Counted from the first letter of the stretch, positions 37,754-48,263 are shown. The stretch: DNA of 64,000 bases from Oscillatoriaceae cyanobacterium M7585_C2015_266 (GCA_015295835.1 DVEG01000026.1:62001-126000); one strand, 5' to 3'. Numbers and translations: made by a program. The notes: a model not told the origin generated them from the letters alone.

Positions 37754-40700
37754 TTAATAATTGCAAACTTGCAATTTTTTCTTTTCTTGTGGATGGGCGA
37801 TAAAATAATCTTGTAACCAAGCACAACCTCTTGTAAGTAATTCTTCTAATCCTCCTCCTATTTGCCCGATTTTCCATATGCGAGCGGTGCCGTCTGCTGA
37901 GGCGCTAACGAGTAAGTCGCCAGTGGGATTAAAACTAACGCTCCATACCCACTCATCAGAGCCTTTAAATTGTGCGAGTTCGTTACCTGCTAAATCCCAA
38001 ACTCGCGCGGTTCCATCTCCGGAAGCGCTGGCTATGCGCTCGCCTTTTGGGGAAAAACTGACGTCAAATACTGCTCCCTGATGCCCTTTAAATTCTGCTA
38101 GTTGTTTTCCTGATAAATCCCACAGTCTTACTGTGCCGTCTTCTGCAGATGTTGCGATCGCATTTCCCTGGGGGCTGAAACTAGCGCTCCATACACTCCC
38201 CTGATGCCCTTTTAATACTGCTAATTCTTTCCCCGATAAATCCCACAGTCGCGCTGTGCCATCATATGAAGTAGTGACAATTTTATCTCCTTTGGGGCTA
38301 AAACTGACGTCAACTACCATATTCTGATGCCCTTTGAATTCTGTTAATACTTTTCCCAATAAATCCCACAATCGTGCTGTGCCGTCTTCGGAAGCGGTTG
38401 CTATTTTATCTCCTTTTGGGCTGAAACTGACGCCGATTACCCAACCTTTATGCCCCTTGAATTCTGCAATTTGTTTTCCTTTTAAATCCCAAAGCCTTGC
38501 TGTTTTATCGGCAGAAGCTGTTACTATGCGATCGCTTTTAGGGCTAAAACTAATACTTCTCACCCAGCCTTGATGCCCTCTGAATTGTACGAGTTGTTTA
38601 CCCGACAAATCCCATAGTCGTGCCGTGCCGTCATAAGAAGCGGTTGCTATTTTATCTCCTTTTGGGCTAAAACTGACGCTCAATACTAAATTTGAATGCC
38701 CTGTCAATGTTGCAACTTCTTGCCCATACAAATCCCAAATTCGTGCAGTGCCATCTGCTGAGGCGGTGGCGAGAGTTTTGCCATTAGGGCTAAAACTAAT
38801 ACTGCCGACGCTGCCGTGATGCCCGGTGAATATTGCTAGCAAGTTTCCTGATAAATCCCACAGTCGAGCTGTGCTATCGAGTGCAGCGGTTGCAATATGG
38901 TTATTTTTCGGGCTAAAATTAACTGCAATTACGCCTGCTTTATGCCCTTTTAATGTTGCTATCCGCTTTCCGGATAATTCCCATATTGCTGCTGTGCCGT
39001 CTGTAGAGGCAGTAGCAAGATATTTGTTATCGGGGCTAAAACTGACGCTCCATACCCAGCCTTGATGCCCTTTAAATTGCGCTCGCTCTTTTCCGGATAA
39101 ATCCCATAATCGTGCTGTTTCATCTGCAGATGCTGTTGCTATTTTATCTCCTTTTGGGCTGAAGGCGATACCGATTACTTTTTCTGTATGCCCTTTTAAT
39201 TCTTTTCGTAATTTCCCTGAGCTCTCCCATATTCTGGCTATACGATCATCACAAGCTGTGGCAAGTAGTTTTCCGTCGGGGCTAAAATTTACACTTCCGA
39301 CGCTTGCTGGATGTTGAAATTTTGCTAATTCTTTTCCGGATAAATCCCACATTCGCGCTGTTTTATCAGCACTTCCTGTGGCAATGCGATCGCTTTCTGG
39401 GCTGAATGCTACACTCCAGATAGTATCCTGATGCCCACTAATTTTTCCGATTTCTCTACCGGATAAATCCCACAGTCTTACTGTGCCGTCATATGATGCT
39501 GTTGCTATTTTATCTCCTTTTGGGCTGAAAGATACACTTGTCAGCCCGCTTTCGTGCCCATTTAATTGATTTCTTTCTCGAATCGAATTCAGGATTACTC
39601 GCAATGCTTTTTGAGGACTATTTGTCTGATATTTCGCACCTTCTGGCATTAGTTTTTGCCAAGATTCTCCTGCCTGTATTGCTTCTTTTAATGCTTCTAT
39701 TTGTTTAAAACCAGCTTCAAATTCTCGCAAAGCATTAGCAGCTAATTGTTCTATTTTTGTTGCTTGCTTTGCAGCTTTAAATTGTCTGTTTGCTTGCGCT
39801 GCTATAGTGGCAGCAAATGCTGCTATTCCTAAACATACTGTTAGAATTGCATAGCCGGCGCGAATCGTTAGTTTAGCTTTCTGTTGTGCTTGAGATAAGG
39901 TATAATTTGCTTCTGCTAATATAAGTGATGCTTCTTTTTCTGCTGAGAGCTCTATTTGTAAATCTCGTTTTGCTAATTCTTGGCTGGCTGCTAAAAATTG
40001 ATAGTCGTCATCGCTTAAACTTTTTACTGCTGCCCAAGCCTGTGCTTTTTGTAATTCTTGCCCGCGTAATAAGCAGGATTCGTCGCAGCGGTTGGAATTT
40101 AACCATTTGGCGATCGCTTCCGCATATGGGCGTATTGTTGCTAATGCTTCTTCTACCCAATCAGAATTAAAAACTTCCTGATAAATGCGGTTGTAAACTT
40201 TTAATTTTCCTTCTTGTTTTACTACTAATCCTGAAAGTCTTAATTCTATTTGCTCCGGGCTATTGTCTGCAGGAATTTCTCCCTTTTGTAATATTTCTTT
40301 ATATAATCCTAATAATCTACCTGAGCTTTGTTCATTTCTCAATAGGCGATCGCGAATTGTTTTGAGATGCTCTGGTTCATCCTGTGTCTGCCAATTCTCT
40401 ATTATACATGTTTTTACCAACTCGGCAATATTGGGATTCCTGCTCCTAGCCTTTTCTACCACCAATTTGCATAATTTTTGCGTCAAAAACGGTTGCCCAC
40501 CTGTCCATTGTAAAATTTCAGTTAAAATTTCTTCTGGTTTATCTACGATTTCAGCCAATCCTGCTGTTAAAGATAACTTAGCTTCTTCCAATTTAAACCC
40601 ATTTAATTCTATGGAGCGCCCAATATTAAACGGTGTTCGTTTTAAATCCGACATTAAATCACTGGGAGCAGCTACTCCCAACAAGCAAAACGTCAGGCGT

Positions 40701-41215
40701 TTGTAGTCGGGATTTTCTGCCCTCCGGTTATAACAAGCGCGAATAAACGCAAAAAAGTCATCTTTAAAGGGAAGTTTTATAATACTGTCTATTTCATCTA
40801 GAAAAATTACCAAATTTTCGGGAAATTCTGGTAGCAGCACTGTATCGATAAATTCGCCTAAGCGATTCAGGGGTGAAACTGATGCCCGCTCACGCCACCA
40901 ATTTTTAAAATCTACTTTTCTAATCAGGCTGAATCCCCGTAACAATTCAGAAACGATACCGCCATACCACTCTTCAGCGCTGACGTGGCTGCCGATGCGA
41001 GTTAAATCGATAGATGCACATTTCAGCCCTTCATTTCTCAGTTTTTTAATTGTTTGTACCCGTAAGCTAGATTTTCCCATTTGGCGGGAATTCAAAACGT
41101 AGCAAAATTCGCCATTTTTTAATCCTTCGTAAAGTTCGTAATCTGCTTGACGAGTTACATAGGTAGGGTGTTGGTATTCTAGACTTCCCCCTACTTGATA
41201 TTGGTAATTTCGCAT
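37754..41215 (-). CDS. AAA-like ATPase with membrane helix and 14 WD40 repeats (cassette 1, second gene)
   Basis: About 1,153 residues. The N-terminal AAA-like domain has Walker [15 protein letters not shown] near residue 48 and Walker B NLVIFLDEIDSI, followed by [14 protein letters not shown] and a winged-helix-like region. A linker with a predicted membrane helix (AGYAILTVCLGIAAFAATIAA, about residues 450-475) leads to exactly 14 WD40 repeats of about 41 residues ([13 protein letters not shown]...ARLWDLSG), enough for two seven-bladed propellers. The tail ends RGCAWLQDYFIAHPQ. The frame opens at a TTG (41236) that overlaps the preceding stop; ATG 41215 is preferred, with GAGGAG upstream. 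It is probably cotranslated with its ATPase partner. Known relatives are described only as AAA-like domain proteins. Confidence 0.85.
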   Translation of the reverse strand: MRNYQYQVGGSLEYQHPTYVTRQADYELYEGLKNGEFCYVLNSRQMGKSSLRVQTIKKLRNEGLKCASIDLTRIGSHVSAEEWYGGIVSELLRGFSLIRKVDFKNWWRERASVSPLNRLGEFIDTVLLPEFPENLVIFLDEIDSIIKLPFKDDFFAFIRACYNRRAENPDYKRLTFCLLGVAAPSDLMSDLKRTPFNIGRSIELNGFKLEEAKLSLTAGLAEIVDKPEEILTEILQWTGGQPFLTQKLCKLVVEKARSRNPNIAELVKTCIIENWQTQDEPEHLKTIRDRLLRNEQSSGRLLGLYKEILQKGEIPADNSPEQIELRLSGLVVKQEGKLKVYNRIYQEVFNSDWVEEALATIRPYAEAIAKWLNSNRCDESCLLRGQELQKAQAWAAVKSLSDDDYQFLAASQELAKRDLQIELSAEKEASLILAEANYTLSQAQQKAKLTIRAGYAILTVCLGIAAFAATIAAQANRQFKAAKQATKIEQLAANALREFEAGFKQIEALKEAIQAGESWQKLMPEGAKYQTNSPQKALRVILNSIRERNQLNGHESGLTSVSFSPKGDKIATASYDGTVRLWDLSGREIGKISGHQDTIWSVAFSPESDRIATGSADKTARMWDLSGKELAKFQHPASVGSVNFSPDGKLLATACDDRIARIWESSGKLRKELKGHTEKVIGIAFSPKGDKIATASADETARLWDLSGKERAQFKGHQGWVWSVSFSPDNKYLATASTDGTAAIWELSGKRIATLKGHKAGVIAVNFSPKNNHIATAALDSTARLWDLSGNLLAIFTGHHGSVGSISFSPNGKTLATASADGTARIWDLYGQEVATLTGHSNLVLSVSFSPKGDKIATASYDGTARLWDLSGKQLVQFRGHQGWVRSISFSPKSDRIVTASADKTARLWDLKGKQIAEFKGHKGWVIGVSFSPKGDKIATASEDGTARLWDLLGKVLTEFKGHQNMVVDVSFSPKGDKIVTTSYDGTARLWDLSGKELAVLKGHQGSVWSASFSPQGNAIATSAEDGTVRLWDLSGKQLAEFKGHQGAVFDVSFSPKGERIASASGDGTARVWDLAGNELAQFKGSDEWVWSVSFNPTGDLLVSASADGTARIWKIGQIGGGLEELLTRGCAWLQDYFIAHPQEKKKLQVCNY
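37855..39575 (-). repeat. Tandem 123-bp WD40-coding repeats (14 units), cassette 1
   Basis: Each unit encodes GH...[26 protein letters not shown]. The period is 41 codons with little length variation, and many units share long identical DNA segments, consistent with recent duplication or gene conversion. Confidence 0.9.
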
Positions 41216-41232
41216 AAATTGTAATTGACTCC

Positions 41233-42585
41233 TCAACTTTCTTGCCCTAAGCGAGCGCGAAAATATTGTCGATATAATTCACATCTTGGAATACAGCGAT
41301 CGCCTTGACGCTTAATCAAACCCATGCTATATAATTTATAGGCTATCATTGTTTCTATTCGCACTGGCTCTTTTGTACTCACTATTTCTTTTAAAGCAGC
41401 TTCTAATTGGGGATGTTTTTTCAAAGTTTCCAAATGACGACGCAAATGATCCCCGTAAATTCCTGCATCTGTCGGTGCATCTCGCAGTAATTCTTCTAAC
41501 GTCACATCCCGACGGGCAAGGTGATAGAGTGCCAGCCGCACTAAATAGGGGTGCCCTCCCACCATTTCCATGATAGCAGAAACTAAATTATGCCGTTTTT
41601 TATCCGATTCGCACTCTAATTTATGCCGACATGCTAAATTTTCCACTTGCTCTTGAGTAAATTCGCTCAATTCCACCCGTAAGCCAACATTAAAGGGGGA
41701 TTGATTTATATCTAATTTAACATATTCTTCTGTAGAATAGGCTACTACAATTCGCAGTTGTTCCCAGATTTCTACAGTTTTAGCTTCCTCATGCCAACTG
41801 CGGAGCATAGGTAGAAATTCTTTAGCGATTTCAGGATATTGAAAAACGCGATCGAGTTCGTCAAGCGCTAAAACAAAGGGAGCATTAAGTTTTTCTAGCA
41901 GGTGGGCTTCAAAATATGTCGTACAACTAACAATACTACCTCGGTTTTCATCCCAATAATCATCTAAGTGTGAAGCTAATTTTAATTTTTGGGTAACATA
42001 GGAACAGAACCAGCGCAAAAATTTATCGAGGGTACTAAAGACAGCTTTTTCGGCTTGCAGCAGGTTCAGGCGCACAGCGCGATCGCCTTGTTTTTTGCGG
42101 GCGGCAAGAATGCGATTTAATAGAGAAGTTTTGCCCATTTGTTTTGGGGCTTTAATACAAATTAGAGCTCCTGGGAAAGCGAGCGCGTCATAACAATCTG
42201 CTTCTGCTGGGTTGCGCTCCACATAAAATGGAGAATTCAGCGACACAGGACCTTCTGGAAATTCTAACCTTACTTCCGACTGCGGAATTATTTTATTATC
42301 ACTGACAATATTTTTGCTGACTCGCCATTTCCGCTCTAACGCCGTGCGAAAGTTAGTTTTGCTCACTTCTTCAGAAAGAGCTTTCGACAGCAAATTCCAG
42401 AAATTGGGGCCAGCCGTTCTCTGCAGATAACTTGCCGTCCGATTCACGGAGGCAGCCATTTCTTCATAAGTCTGATTTTCCCAGGCTGCTTGCAAAATCT
42501 TGATTTCCAAATCGCTCAGGTGCCTGCCTTTGAGAGCAAAAACTGCCTCATCCGCTGTGTTAAGTGCTTGTTCAAAACTTATCAT
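41233..42585 (-). CDS. HTH + AAA-like ATPase (cassette 1, first gene)
   Basis: The 450-residue protein has three parts. Residues 1-85 form an HTH-like domain (LSDLEIKILQAAWENQTYEEMA, then [18 protein letters not shown]) like that found at the N-terminus of vWA-MoxR-associated and related cyanobacterial signalling ATPases. An AAA-like ATPase has Walker [15 protein letters not shown] and Walker B PFVLALDELDRVF, then [19 protein letters not shown]-terminal winged-helix-like end reads AYKLYSMGLIKRQGD...YRQYFRARLG. It contains no effector domain. The downstream AAA-WD40 gene starts at or within 20 bp of the stop, so the two products probably work together. Confidence 0.82.
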   Translation of the reverse strand: MISFEQALNTADEAVFALKGRHLSDLEIKILQAAWENQTYEEMAASVNRTASYLQRTAGPNFWNLLSKALSEEVSKTNFRTALERKWRVSKNIVSDNKIIPQSEVRLEFPEGPVSLNSPFYVERNPAEADCYDALAFPGALICIKAPKQMGKTSLLNRILAARKKQGDRAVRLNLLQAEKAVFSTLDKFLRWFCSYVTQKLKLASHLDDYWDENRGSIVSCTTYFEAHLLEKLNAPFVLALDELDRVFQYPEIAKEFLPMLRSWHEEAKTVEIWEQLRIVVAYSTEEYVKLDINQSPFNVGLRVELSEFTQEQVENLACRHKLECESDKKRHNLVSAIMEMVGGHPYLVRLALYHLARRDVTLEELLRDAPTDAGIYGDHLRRHLETLKKHPQLEAALKEIVSTKEPVRIETMIAYKLYSMGLIKRQGDRCIPRCELYRQYFRARLGQES

Positions 42586-43094
42586 ATCACATAAGTTATT
42601 AAACTTAAGTTAATTATCCCCTTTAGGGGGCTAGAGATATTGATACAGCTTAAAGTTATAGAAAGATGGTATAACCCATAGCTGCAACCATTTTTTATCC
42701 CGATAATACCAGGTTCATTCGTCACTTGTATTGCTAACGACTGTTAGCACCTATAGTAAGGATGTAATATCATAGTATTAAAAAGTATTTTTGTCAAGTA
42801 TTTGTATGCCAATTGTAAAAAATCGCCTCAGCAGTCATATCGACGCCGCCGGCTCTAAGAGCGATTAAGGGTTAGAGACGCAGAAAGTCGCACAGAAATT
42901 TCAAAAATTTTCTGATTTTCCGCTGGTGCAGTAGAATAACTGTCTGTTATTGTCATATTTTCCTTGATAGGGGATTGCAAAATATACATATAGGCGACAC
43001 TACTGAAAGAGAGCCTCTAATTTTCCTGCGAGTAAGGTTATGACATGATGCGAGTGCGCTACCAACTTTTTACACAATTCACTATCTGGAGGGT
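42586..43094. promoter_or_regulatory. Divergent intergenic region between cassette 1 and the 120-aa gene
   Basis: 509 bp without a gene. It includes a perfect hairpin GCTAAC-GACT-GTTAGC near 42734-42749 and a second small one, AATAAC/GTTATT, near 42940. It presumably contains the promoters of both flanking genes; no clear operator match is known to me. Confidence 0.45.
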
Positions 43095-43097
43095 GTG

Positions 43098-43457
43098 ATG
43101 TTCTACTTAATCTTGCATGATCAAAATAATATGAAAAACATTTTCCCAGAAGGGGTGCCGACGTTTAGCTCAGTGCCTGATGACTTTATCGAAACTTATA
43201 ACGAATTTGGAGAATTAGATAATATTCAACCGGCGTTTCGCGTCAATATGGAAGGCTTAACCGAGCAGCAGGAGCTAAAACTATTCAACCTATACGCATC
43301 TGAAATGGATGATCCAAGTTATGTCAAAGGGTGTTTTCGACTATTGCAAAAAGGCTGGATAAGAATTCCAGCGGATGAGGTAAAAGCGGTTGTATGGCGC
43401 GAAGGAGAAAAAGTTGTTTTACTACCTTACGAAAAAGATACAGCACTAGCTTATTAG
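43098..43457 (+). CDS. Hypothetical 120-aa protein between the two ATPase/WD40 cassettes
   Basis: The 119-120-residue acidic soluble protein starts MFYLILHDQNNMKNIFPEG and ends with VVWREGEKVVLLPYEKD. GGAGG lies just before the ATG at 43098; an overlapping GTG at 43095 is less likely. There are no signal peptide, membrane helix or cysteine clusters, and I do not recognise the family. It is the only gene on the opposite strand between two paralogous minus-strand cassettes. It could be a separate cargo gene or a regulator or effector of the cassettes; position is the only evidence. Confidence 0.65.
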   Translation: MFYLILHDQNNMKNIFPEGVPTFSSVPDDFIETYNEFGELDNIQPAFRVNMEGLTEQQELKLFNLYASEMDDPSYVKGCFRLLQKGWIRIPADEVKAVVWREGEKVVLLPYEKDTALAY

Positions 43458-43509
43458 AGTGTGTAGTGTAGAGTGGGGGGAGAGGCAGAAACTTTCTTAC
43501 TCTACAATT

Positions 43510-46500
43510 CTACTGGCAAAATCCCAATTTTTCTCGTGCTTGAGGATGATTAGCTAAATAATCCTGCAACCATTCACACCCTTTAGAAAGTAATTCGTCT
43601 AAACTTCTACCCAAGCGCCCCACTTGCCATAGGCGCGCTGTATTGTCGGAAGAAGCGGTAGCCAGTATATTACCTTCGGGGTTAAAATTGACACTCCAAA
43701 CTGGTGCTTGATGCCCTTTAAATAGGGCAAGTTGATTTCCCTGTAAATCCCACAGCCGCGCTGTGCAGTCTGTAGAGGAAGTGGCTATTAAATCTCCATT
43801 CGGATTAAAACTAACTCCCAAGACTGCGCCTTGATGCCCTTTAAATTCTGTCAGGGAGTTGCCGTATAAATCCCAAAGCCGTGTTGAGCCGTCATCAGAA
43901 GCTGTGACAAGGGTTTTGCTATCTGGGCTAAAACTTAAACTCCAGACTAAACCCTGATGCCCTTGGAATTCTCTAATTAAGTTGCCTTCAATATCCCACA
44001 ATCGGGTAATGCAATCATCTGATGCGGTTGCTATATATTCGCCGTTGGGGCTGAAGGTAATTTTAGAGACTTTGCCTTTTTGTTTTTTTAATTCTCCAAT
44101 TTTATTGCCGTTTAAATCCCAAAGCCAGGCATGGGAGTCGGCGCTGGCGGTGGCAATGCGATCCCCTTTAGGGCTAAAACAGGTACTAATAACCCAGTTG
44201 CTGTGCCCTTTAAATTGAACAAGTTCATTGCCTGATAAATCCCACAATCGCGCTAAAGAATCTTCGCCGCCGGTGAGTAAAAAATTGCCGTCGGGGCTGA
44301 AACTGACGCTATTAACCCAGCCTCGATGGTTTTTCAGTTGCAATAATTCGTTTCCCTGCAAATCCCACAATCGCGCTGTGCCGTCAAATGAACAAGATGC
44401 AACTAGTTTTCCATCAGGGCTGAAACTGACAAAGAGCACCATTGCCTCATGCCCTTTGAATATTGTGATTTGGTTGACGTATAAATTCCACAATCGCGCT
44501 GTGCCGTCGGAAAGTGCTGTGGCGAGGTATTTACCATTACGGCTAAAATTGACACTGACGACGGTGCCTTGATGCCCTCGGAATTCGTCTATTTGCTTTC
44601 CGTTTAAATCCCATAGTCTTGCGGTGCCGTCGCCGGATGCGGTAGCGATTTGATTGCCGTCGGCGTTGAAACAGACGCTCCACACCCAGGCTTGATGCCC
44701 CCAAAATTGAGCAAGTTGTTTGCCGTTTAAATCCCACAGGCGGGCAGTGCTGTCTACGGATGCGGTAGCGAGTGCATCGCCTTTGGGGTTGAAACAGACG
44801 TTTAATATCCAGCTTTTGTGTTCTTTTATTTCTAAAATAATGTTTCCGAATAAATCCCAGATTTTGGCAGTATTGTCTTCACCACCTGTTGCGATTGCAT
44901 TTCCCTGGGGGCTAAAACTTACGCTTAATACTCGCCCCTGATGCCCTCGCATTTCAGCTATTTGTTTCCCTGACAAATCCCACACTCTTGCTGTTGTATC
45001 TTCTGATGCTGTGGCTATTTTATCTCCTTTTGGGCTGAAACAAACGCTACTTACCCAAGCCTTGTGCCCGATAAATTCTGTAATTAGTTTTCCTGATAAA
45101 TCCCACAGTCGTGCTGTGCTGTCTTCTGATGCTGTTGCGAGATATTTCCCGTCGGGGCTGAAACAAATGCAACGTACTTTTCCTTTATGCCCGATAAATT
45201 CTGTAATTAGTTTTCCTGATAAATCCCACAGTCTTGCTGTGCCGTCTTCTGATGCTGTTGCGAGATATTTGCTGTCGGGGCTGAAACAAACGCTATTCAC
45301 TGCGCCTCGATGCCCGGTAAATTGATTTTTTTCTCGTATTTTTTCGAGTATCACTTGTAGGGCTATTAGTGGGCTGGTGGCGGTATAATCTTCTATCGAT
45401 GTGTTATTTTTTTGCCAATTTTTTAATGCTATCCCTGCTTCCATTGCTAAAAGTAGGGCTTGGATTTCTCTCCCTTCTACTTCAAACATTCGTAGTGCTT
45501 GTACGCCTGCTCTTTCTATTTTTGTTCCTTCTTTTGCTGCTTCTAGTAGTTTTTCTGCTTTTTGTTTGGCTTCTGCTAAAATTTTTTTGGCTTGTCTTTC
45601 TGCTTCTAAATCTTTCTGTATTTGTTCCCAAGCTGCTTGTTGGCTGGCTGCTAGAAAATCGTCGTCTTCTACGCTGAGACTTTTGCCGACTTTCCAAAGC
45701 AATGCTTCTTGTAGGGCTTGCCCTCGCAACAGACGCGATGAATCTTGACGGTTAGAAGCTAACCAGGCTGCGATCGCTTGACTGTAGGGTCTCATATTTG
45801 CTAATGTTTTTTCTACCCATTTTTTATTAAATATTTCTTCATAAATCCGATTGTATACTTTTAATTTCCCCTGATTATTCACTACTAAAACAGAAAGCCG
45901 TAATTGCATTTGCTCGTTACTGTTATCGGCTGAGATTTCTCCAAATTGCAAAATTTGCTGATAAATTCCCAACAATCGACTTGCTTGCTGTTCGTTGCTT
46001 AACAAGCGATCGCGAATTGTTTTCAAATGTTCCGGCTCATCATTTGCTTCCCAATTTTCTATTATATACTTTTTTACTACCTCCCCCACGTTCGGATAGT
46101 AATTATTTTCTTTATCTACTACTAACTTACACAGCTTTTGAGTTAAAAATGGCTGCCCCCCTGTCCAACTTAATATTTCTTTTAAAACCCTTTCAGGATT
46201 TTTAAATTTTTCCAATCCCTTAAGTAAAGATAGTTTAGCTTCCTCAAATTTAAAACCGCTTAACTCAATAGCATAACCTATATTAAAAGGTGTGCGCCTT
46301 TTATCAGCGATTAAATCCCCCGGCGTAGCTACTCCTAAAAGACAAAAAGTCAGGCGCTGGTAGTCAGGATTACTTGCTCGCTGGTTGTAACAAGCCCTAA
46401 TAAATGCAAAAAAATCATCTGTAGGAAAATTTAAACTCAAAACGCTATCAATTTCATCGATAAAAATAACAATTTTTTGGCAAATTTGCCCCAGCAAAAC

Positions 46501-46869
46501 TGTTTCAATAAATTCCCGAAACCGCCGCAAAGGGGAAAGCCAGTTGCGCTCGCGCCACCACCTCCCCAAATCCACCTTTAAATCAAAATCAAACGTCAAA
46601 CTTCGCAACATATTAGCATACCACTGTTCGGCAGTTACCTGTTGAATATCATCCATAGAAATATCAATTGCCGAACAAGCAATTCCTTCTTCTTTAAGGC
46701 GCCGCATTACCTGCACCCGCAAGCTAGACTTTCCTGACTGACGAGAATTTAAAACATAACAAAACTTTCCCGCTTTCAGCCCTTGATAAAGTTCTTCATC
46801 TGCCTGACGACGTACATAACTGCGGGCATTTTCCGGCAGAGTACCCGAAAATACATAATCTTCCATCAT
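43510..46869 (-). CDS. AAA-like ATPase with 14 WD40 repeats, no membrane helix (cassette 2, second gene)
   Basis: The 1,119-residue paralogue of the 37754-41215 product. Walker A is [14 protein letters not shown], Walker [14 protein letters not shown], followed by [14 protein letters not shown]. The linker is a charged Lys/Ala/Glu-rich coiled-coil-like stretch ([19 protein letters not shown]) in place of the membrane helix seen in cassette 1. Fourteen WD40 repeats follow from about residue 516, then the shared tail [16 protein letters not shown]. The ATG overlaps the stop of the preceding gene in ATGA, indicating translational coupling. It is likely cytosolic, unlike the cassette 1 protein (inference). 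Confidence 0.87.
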   Translation of the reverse strand: MMEDYVFSGTLPENARSYVRRQADEELYQGLKAGKFCYVLNSRQSGKSSLRVQVMRRLKEEGIACSAIDISMDDIQQVTAEQWYANMLRSLTFDFDLKVDLGRWWRERNWLSPLRRFREFIETVLLGQICQKIVIFIDEIDSVLSLNFPTDDFFAFIRACYNQRASNPDYQRLTFCLLGVATPGDLIADKRRTPFNIGYAIELSGFKFEEAKLSLLKGLEKFKNPERVLKEILSWTGGQPFLTQKLCKLVVDKENNYYPNVGEVVKKYIIENWEANDEPEHLKTIRDRLLSNEQQASRLLGIYQQILQFGEISADNSNEQMQLRLSVLVVNNQGKLKVYNRIYEEIFNKKWVEKTLANMRPYSQAIAAWLASNRQDSSRLLRGQALQEALLWKVGKSLSVEDDDFLAASQQAAWEQIQKDLEAERQAKKILAEAKQKAEKLLEAAKEGTKIERAGVQALRMFEVEGREIQALLLAMEAGIALKNWQKNNTSIEDYTATSPLIALQVILEKIREKNQFTGHRGAVNSVCFSPDSKYLATASEDGTARLWDLSGKLITEFIGHKGKVRCICFSPDGKYLATASEDSTARLWDLSGKLITEFIGHKAWVSSVCFSPKGDKIATASEDTTARVWDLSGKQIAEMRGHQGRVLSVSFSPQGNAIATGGEDNTAKIWDLFGNIILEIKEHKSWILNVCFNPKGDALATASVDSTARLWDLNGKQLAQFWGHQAWVWSVCFNADGNQIATASGDGTARLWDLNGKQIDEFRGHQGTVVSVNFSRNGKYLATALSDGTARLWNLYVNQITIFKGHEAMVLFVSFSPDGKLVASCSFDGTARLWDLQGNELLQLKNHRGWVNSVSFSPDGNFLLTGGEDSLARLWDLSGNELVQFKGHSNWVISTCFSPKGDRIATASADSHAWLWDLNGNKIGELKKQKGKVSKITFSPNGEYIATASDDCITRLWDIEGNLIREFQGHQGLVWSLSFSPDSKTLVTASDDGSTRLWDLYGNSLTEFKGHQGAVLGVSFNPNGDLIATSSTDCTARLWDLQGNQLALFKGHQAPVWSVNFNPEGNILATASSDNTARLWQVGRLGRSLDELLSKGCEWLQDYLANHPQAREKLGFCQ
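43615..45330 (-). repeat. Tandem 123-bp WD40-coding repeats (14 units), cassette 2
   Basis: The same 41-codon unit as in cassette 1. The two 5'-most units (starting near 45188 and 45065 on the plus strand, exactly 123 bp apart) are almost identical in DNA. Confidence 0.9.
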
Positions 46870-48263
46870 TCACCTAATCTTTCGGCAAAATATAATCGAT
46901 ATAAATCGTAACGAGGTGTTACCTCATTATCATGTAGTTGCACCAAACCCATGCTATATAATTTAAAAGCTTGATCTGAAGAAATTTTTACAGGTTTGTT
47001 AGCGAGAACGACTTGTCGAAATACCGCCGCTAATTGTGGGTGCTGCTGGAGATTCCATAAGTGCTGACGCAAGTGATCACTAAAAGGACCTGCTTCTGTG
47101 GGAGAGATTTGCAAAAGTTCCTCCAGGGTGATATTTTGACGTTCTAAGTAATCTAGTGCCCTGCGTACGAGATAGGGGTGACCCCCAATCACAGATGCCA
47201 ATTGTTCAACTTGTTTATTTGTTAATTCTAAACCGTGACGACGTGCAAAATCTTGCACTTGTTTTGGGGTAAAATCAGGAAGGGAAACAATTGTACCCAC
47301 ATTGGCGAGGGGGGAGTGATTGATATCGAGAGAGCTATAAACTTCGGTAGAATGCACCACGACTAAGCGGAGTCGTTTCCAAATTTCGCCTCGCCATCCG
47401 CTGTGTCTTGCCATATCGTACCAAGCGCGCAGCAAGCGACAAAAATCTCCGGCGATCGCTTGGTGTTCAAATACCCAATCGACTTTATCTAAAGCTAATA
47501 CCAAAGGGCTACTGCATTCAGCAAGTAAGTATTTTTCAAAATAGACCGTAGTATTATTATTACAGCCGAATATATCGTCCCAATAGTCTGCTAATCTATT
47601 AGGCAATCCCAGGAGTTGACCGACACTAGCACAAAACCACTGTAAAAATTTTCGCAAGTCTGTAAAGACTGTGCTATCTGCTAGTTCTAAACTCAAAGTA
47701 GCAGTATAATAATCTTGTTTTCTGGCGCGCTCAACAATGCGAGCGAGCAATGAAGTTTTACCCATTTGCTGAGGGGCTTTGATACGAATTAACGCCCCCG
47801 GCTGTAATATCGCTTTATAGCAATCTAATTCGATTGGCGGGCGCTCAATATAATAGGGAGAATTGAGCGGCACTGGGCTATCTGGCAACTTAACTTCTTT
47901 AGACTCCAGTTCTTTAACAAGGCGCGATTCACCTCTAAATCGTTTTACCTCGTGCCAACGCCTTTCCAATGTTGTGCGCAAGTTTGTTTTACTGACTTCT
48001 TCCCCCAACGCTTCGTAAAGCAACCGCCACAGTTTCGGACCTGCAGTTCGTTGCAAATAATTTGCAGTATACTTAGTAGATACTGCCATCTGTTCATAAG
48101 TCTGATTTTGCCATGTTCCCCGAAGAATAACCATCTCTACATCGGTTAGATGTCTTGCTGTCTTGGCATATACTGCTTCATCTGCTACTTGGAGGGCTTC
48201 TTCTAGATTTATGCTTTTTTCTTGCATAGAGTCTATTTCAGAGGCTGGCGGAAGATTGCACAT
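46866..48263 (-). CDS. HTH + AAA-like ATPase with altered Walker B (cassette 2, first gene)
   Basis: The 465-residue paralogue of the 41233-42585 product. The HTH-like part reads [22 protein letters not shown]...[18 protein letters not shown]; Walker [15 protein letters not shown]; then [19 protein letters not shown] and the winged-helix-like C-terminus ([14 protein letters not shown]). Walker B reads [13 protein letters not shown]: the expected Glu is Lys260 (codon at 47484-47486), which should impair ATP hydrolysis but not necessarily binding. An ATG at 48227 aligns best with the paralogue's start, so the first 12 residues are doubtful. It shares ATGA with the next gene. Confidence 0.83.
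   Translation of the reverse strand: MCNLPPASEIDSMQEKSINLEEALQVADEAVYAKTARHLTDVEMVILRGTWQNQTYEQMAVSTKYTANYLQRTAGPKLWRLLYEALGEEVSKTNLRTTLERRWHEVKRFRGESRLVKELESKEVKLPDSPVPLNSPYYIERPPIELDCYKAILQPGALIRIKAPQQMGKTSLLARIVERARKQDYYTATLSLELADSTVFTDLRKFLQWFCASVGQLLGLPNRLADYWDDIFGCNNNTTVYFEKYLLAECSSPLVLALDKVDWVFEHQAIAGDFCRLLRAWYDMARHSGWRGEIWKRLRLVVVHSTEVYSSLDINHSPLANVGTIVSLPDFTPKQVQDFARRHGLELTNKQVEQLASVIGGHPYLVRRALDYLERQNITLEELLQISPTEAGPFSDHLRQHLWNLQQHPQLAAVFRQVVLANKPVKISSDQAFKLYSMGLVQLHDNEVTPRYDLYRLYFAERLGE

Noticed and set aside
37878-39065. Open plus-strand frames antisense to the WD40 repeats, also 43982-45325
   Set aside because: They mirror the repeat period of the coding strand and have repetitive, non-family protein sequence.
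37855-39575. Regular 123-bp repeats that might suggest a CRISPR or satellite array
   Set aside because: They are in-frame WD40 codons without spacers; the unit is a protein repeat. The same holds for 43615-45330.
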